The notes under the pieces were generated by a model, which made no database searches, had not been told where the DNA came from, and saw nothing but the letters and a program-made list of their open reading frames with translations. 6,086 bases of DNA from Gemmatimonadota bacterium (GTDB lineage Bacteria > Gemmatimonadota > Gemmatimonadetes > Longimicrobiales > Longimicrobiaceae), in contig JAHWJJ010000293.1 of assembly GCA_019348475.1 (NCBI GenBank), forward strand, positions 1 to 6,086, written 5' to 3'. The translations under genes were made by a program, and so were the position numbers. Below, in pieces: positions 5,418 through 6,086 of the stretch. Position 1 is the first letter of the stretch, and each line of letters opens with the position of its first letter.

Positions 5418-6086
5418 CTACGCGAACTGCCGCAAGAACCGCATGTCGCTCTCGTACAGCAGCCGGATGTCCGGAAGTCCGTACCGCTGCATGGCGATGC
5501 GCGCGGGGCCCATCCCGAAGGCGTAGCCCGTGTACTTCTCGGCGTCGTAGCCGACGGCCTGGAACACGTTGGGATGCACCATGCCGCTCCCCATGATCTC
5601 CATCCACCCCGTCTGCTTGCAGGCGCTGCACCCCGCGCCCTTGCAGATGCGGCACGACACGTCCACCTCCGCCGACGGCTCGGTAAAGGGGAAGAACGAC
5701 GGGCGAAAGCGCGTCTTTGCGTCCGCGCCGAAAAAGCGCCGCACGAACTCGCCGATGGTCGCCTTGAAGTCGGCGAAGGTGATCCCCTCGTCCACGGCCA
5801 GGCCTTCGAGCTGCGTGAACCCGGGCGCGTGGCTGGCGTCGAACGGGTCGCGGCGGTACGCCATCCCCGGCACCACGACGCGCACGGGGGGCTGGAACGC
5901 CTCCATCACGTGCGCCTGCGCGGGGGAGGTGTGCGTGCGCAGCACCACGCCTTCGGCCAGGTAGAAGGTGTCGTGCATGTCCGCCGCGGGGTGGTCCAGC
6001 GGCGTGTTCAGCTTGCTGAAGTTGTACTCGACGGTCTCCACCTCCGGGCCGGCCACGCGGCTGAAGCCCAGGTCGCGGAAGATGTC
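5418..6086 (-). CDS. pheS: Phenylalanine--tRNA ligase alpha subunit, C-terminal part (5' end off the right edge)
   Basis: PheS carries the catalytic class II core that forms Phe-AMP and charges tRNA-Phe in a tetramer with PheT. The window holds the last 222 residues of a protein usually about 330-350 long; the frame stays open to the edge (first residues DIFRDLGFSRVAGPEVE). Family landmarks are NFSKLNTPLDHPAADMHDTF, LRTHTSPAQ, the motif 2 region (YRRDPFDASHAPGFTQLEGL), a four-Cys stretch (CRICKGAGCSACKQTGWMEI), GMVHPNVF, and the motif 3 region (GYAFGMGPARIAMQRYGLPD). The ATP-binding Arg of motif 3 is present, but the residue before it is Ala where most homologues have Glu. The gene ends at a TAG (5418-5420), followed by the heptad palindrome that separates it from pheT. 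Confidence 0.96.
   Translation of the reverse strand, partial: DIFRDLGFSRVAGPEVETVEYNFSKLNTPLDHPAADMHDTFYLAEGVVLRTHTSPAQAHVMEAFQPPVRVVVPGMAYRRDPFDASHAPGFTQLEGLAVDEGITFADFKATIGEFVRRFFGADAKTRFRPSFFPFTEPSAEVDVSCRICKGAGCSACKQTGWMEIMGSGMVHPNVFQAVGYDAEKYTGYAFGMGPARIAMQRYGLPDIRLLYESDMRFLRQFA

Overview
The window is high-GC bacterial DNA carrying a housekeeping cluster read entirely on the minus strand (right to left): pheS (3' part), pheT, a small coiled-coil gene, zapA, a repeat-rich spacer, a NodB-type polysaccharide deacetylase, and rny (5' part, running off the left edge). The pheS-pheT-zapA-rny neighbourhood is seen in many bacterial phyla. The base composition, the protein sequence style and the dispersed extragenic palindromes suggest Gemmatimonadota, possibly a Longimicrobium relative. 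That placement is an inference from pattern recognition and was not searched.

Right part (2264-6086): the two phenylalanyl-tRNA synthetase subunits are separated by an unusual 184-nt spacer. Two arrays of GGGAANA heptads in opposite orientations form a 30-nt inverted repeat that ends 5 nt before the pheT start codon. Downstream of pheT the genes are tightly packed: a 105-aa coiled-coil protein overlaps pheT by 17 nt, and zapA overlaps that gene by 4 nt (GTGA). The three are probably one transcript and translationally coupled.

Middle (1758-2263): about 500 nt with no credible gene. It holds two diverged 71-nt direct repeats and a near-perfect 31-nt palindrome, all of the dispersed extragenic type, and then a plausible promoter for the deacetylase.

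Left part (1-1757): a membrane-anchored NodB-family deacetylase ends at 897. A 249-nt gap follows, containing a GC-rich hairpin, a promoter-like sequence and a leader of about 130 nt with four successive perfect hairpins immediately before rny (RNase Y). This compact structured leader and the pheS/pheT palindrome are the most interesting non-coding signals. There is no sign of a phage, CRISPR array, defence system or complete insertion sequence. The window is a core-genome locus decorated with repeats and RNA structure.
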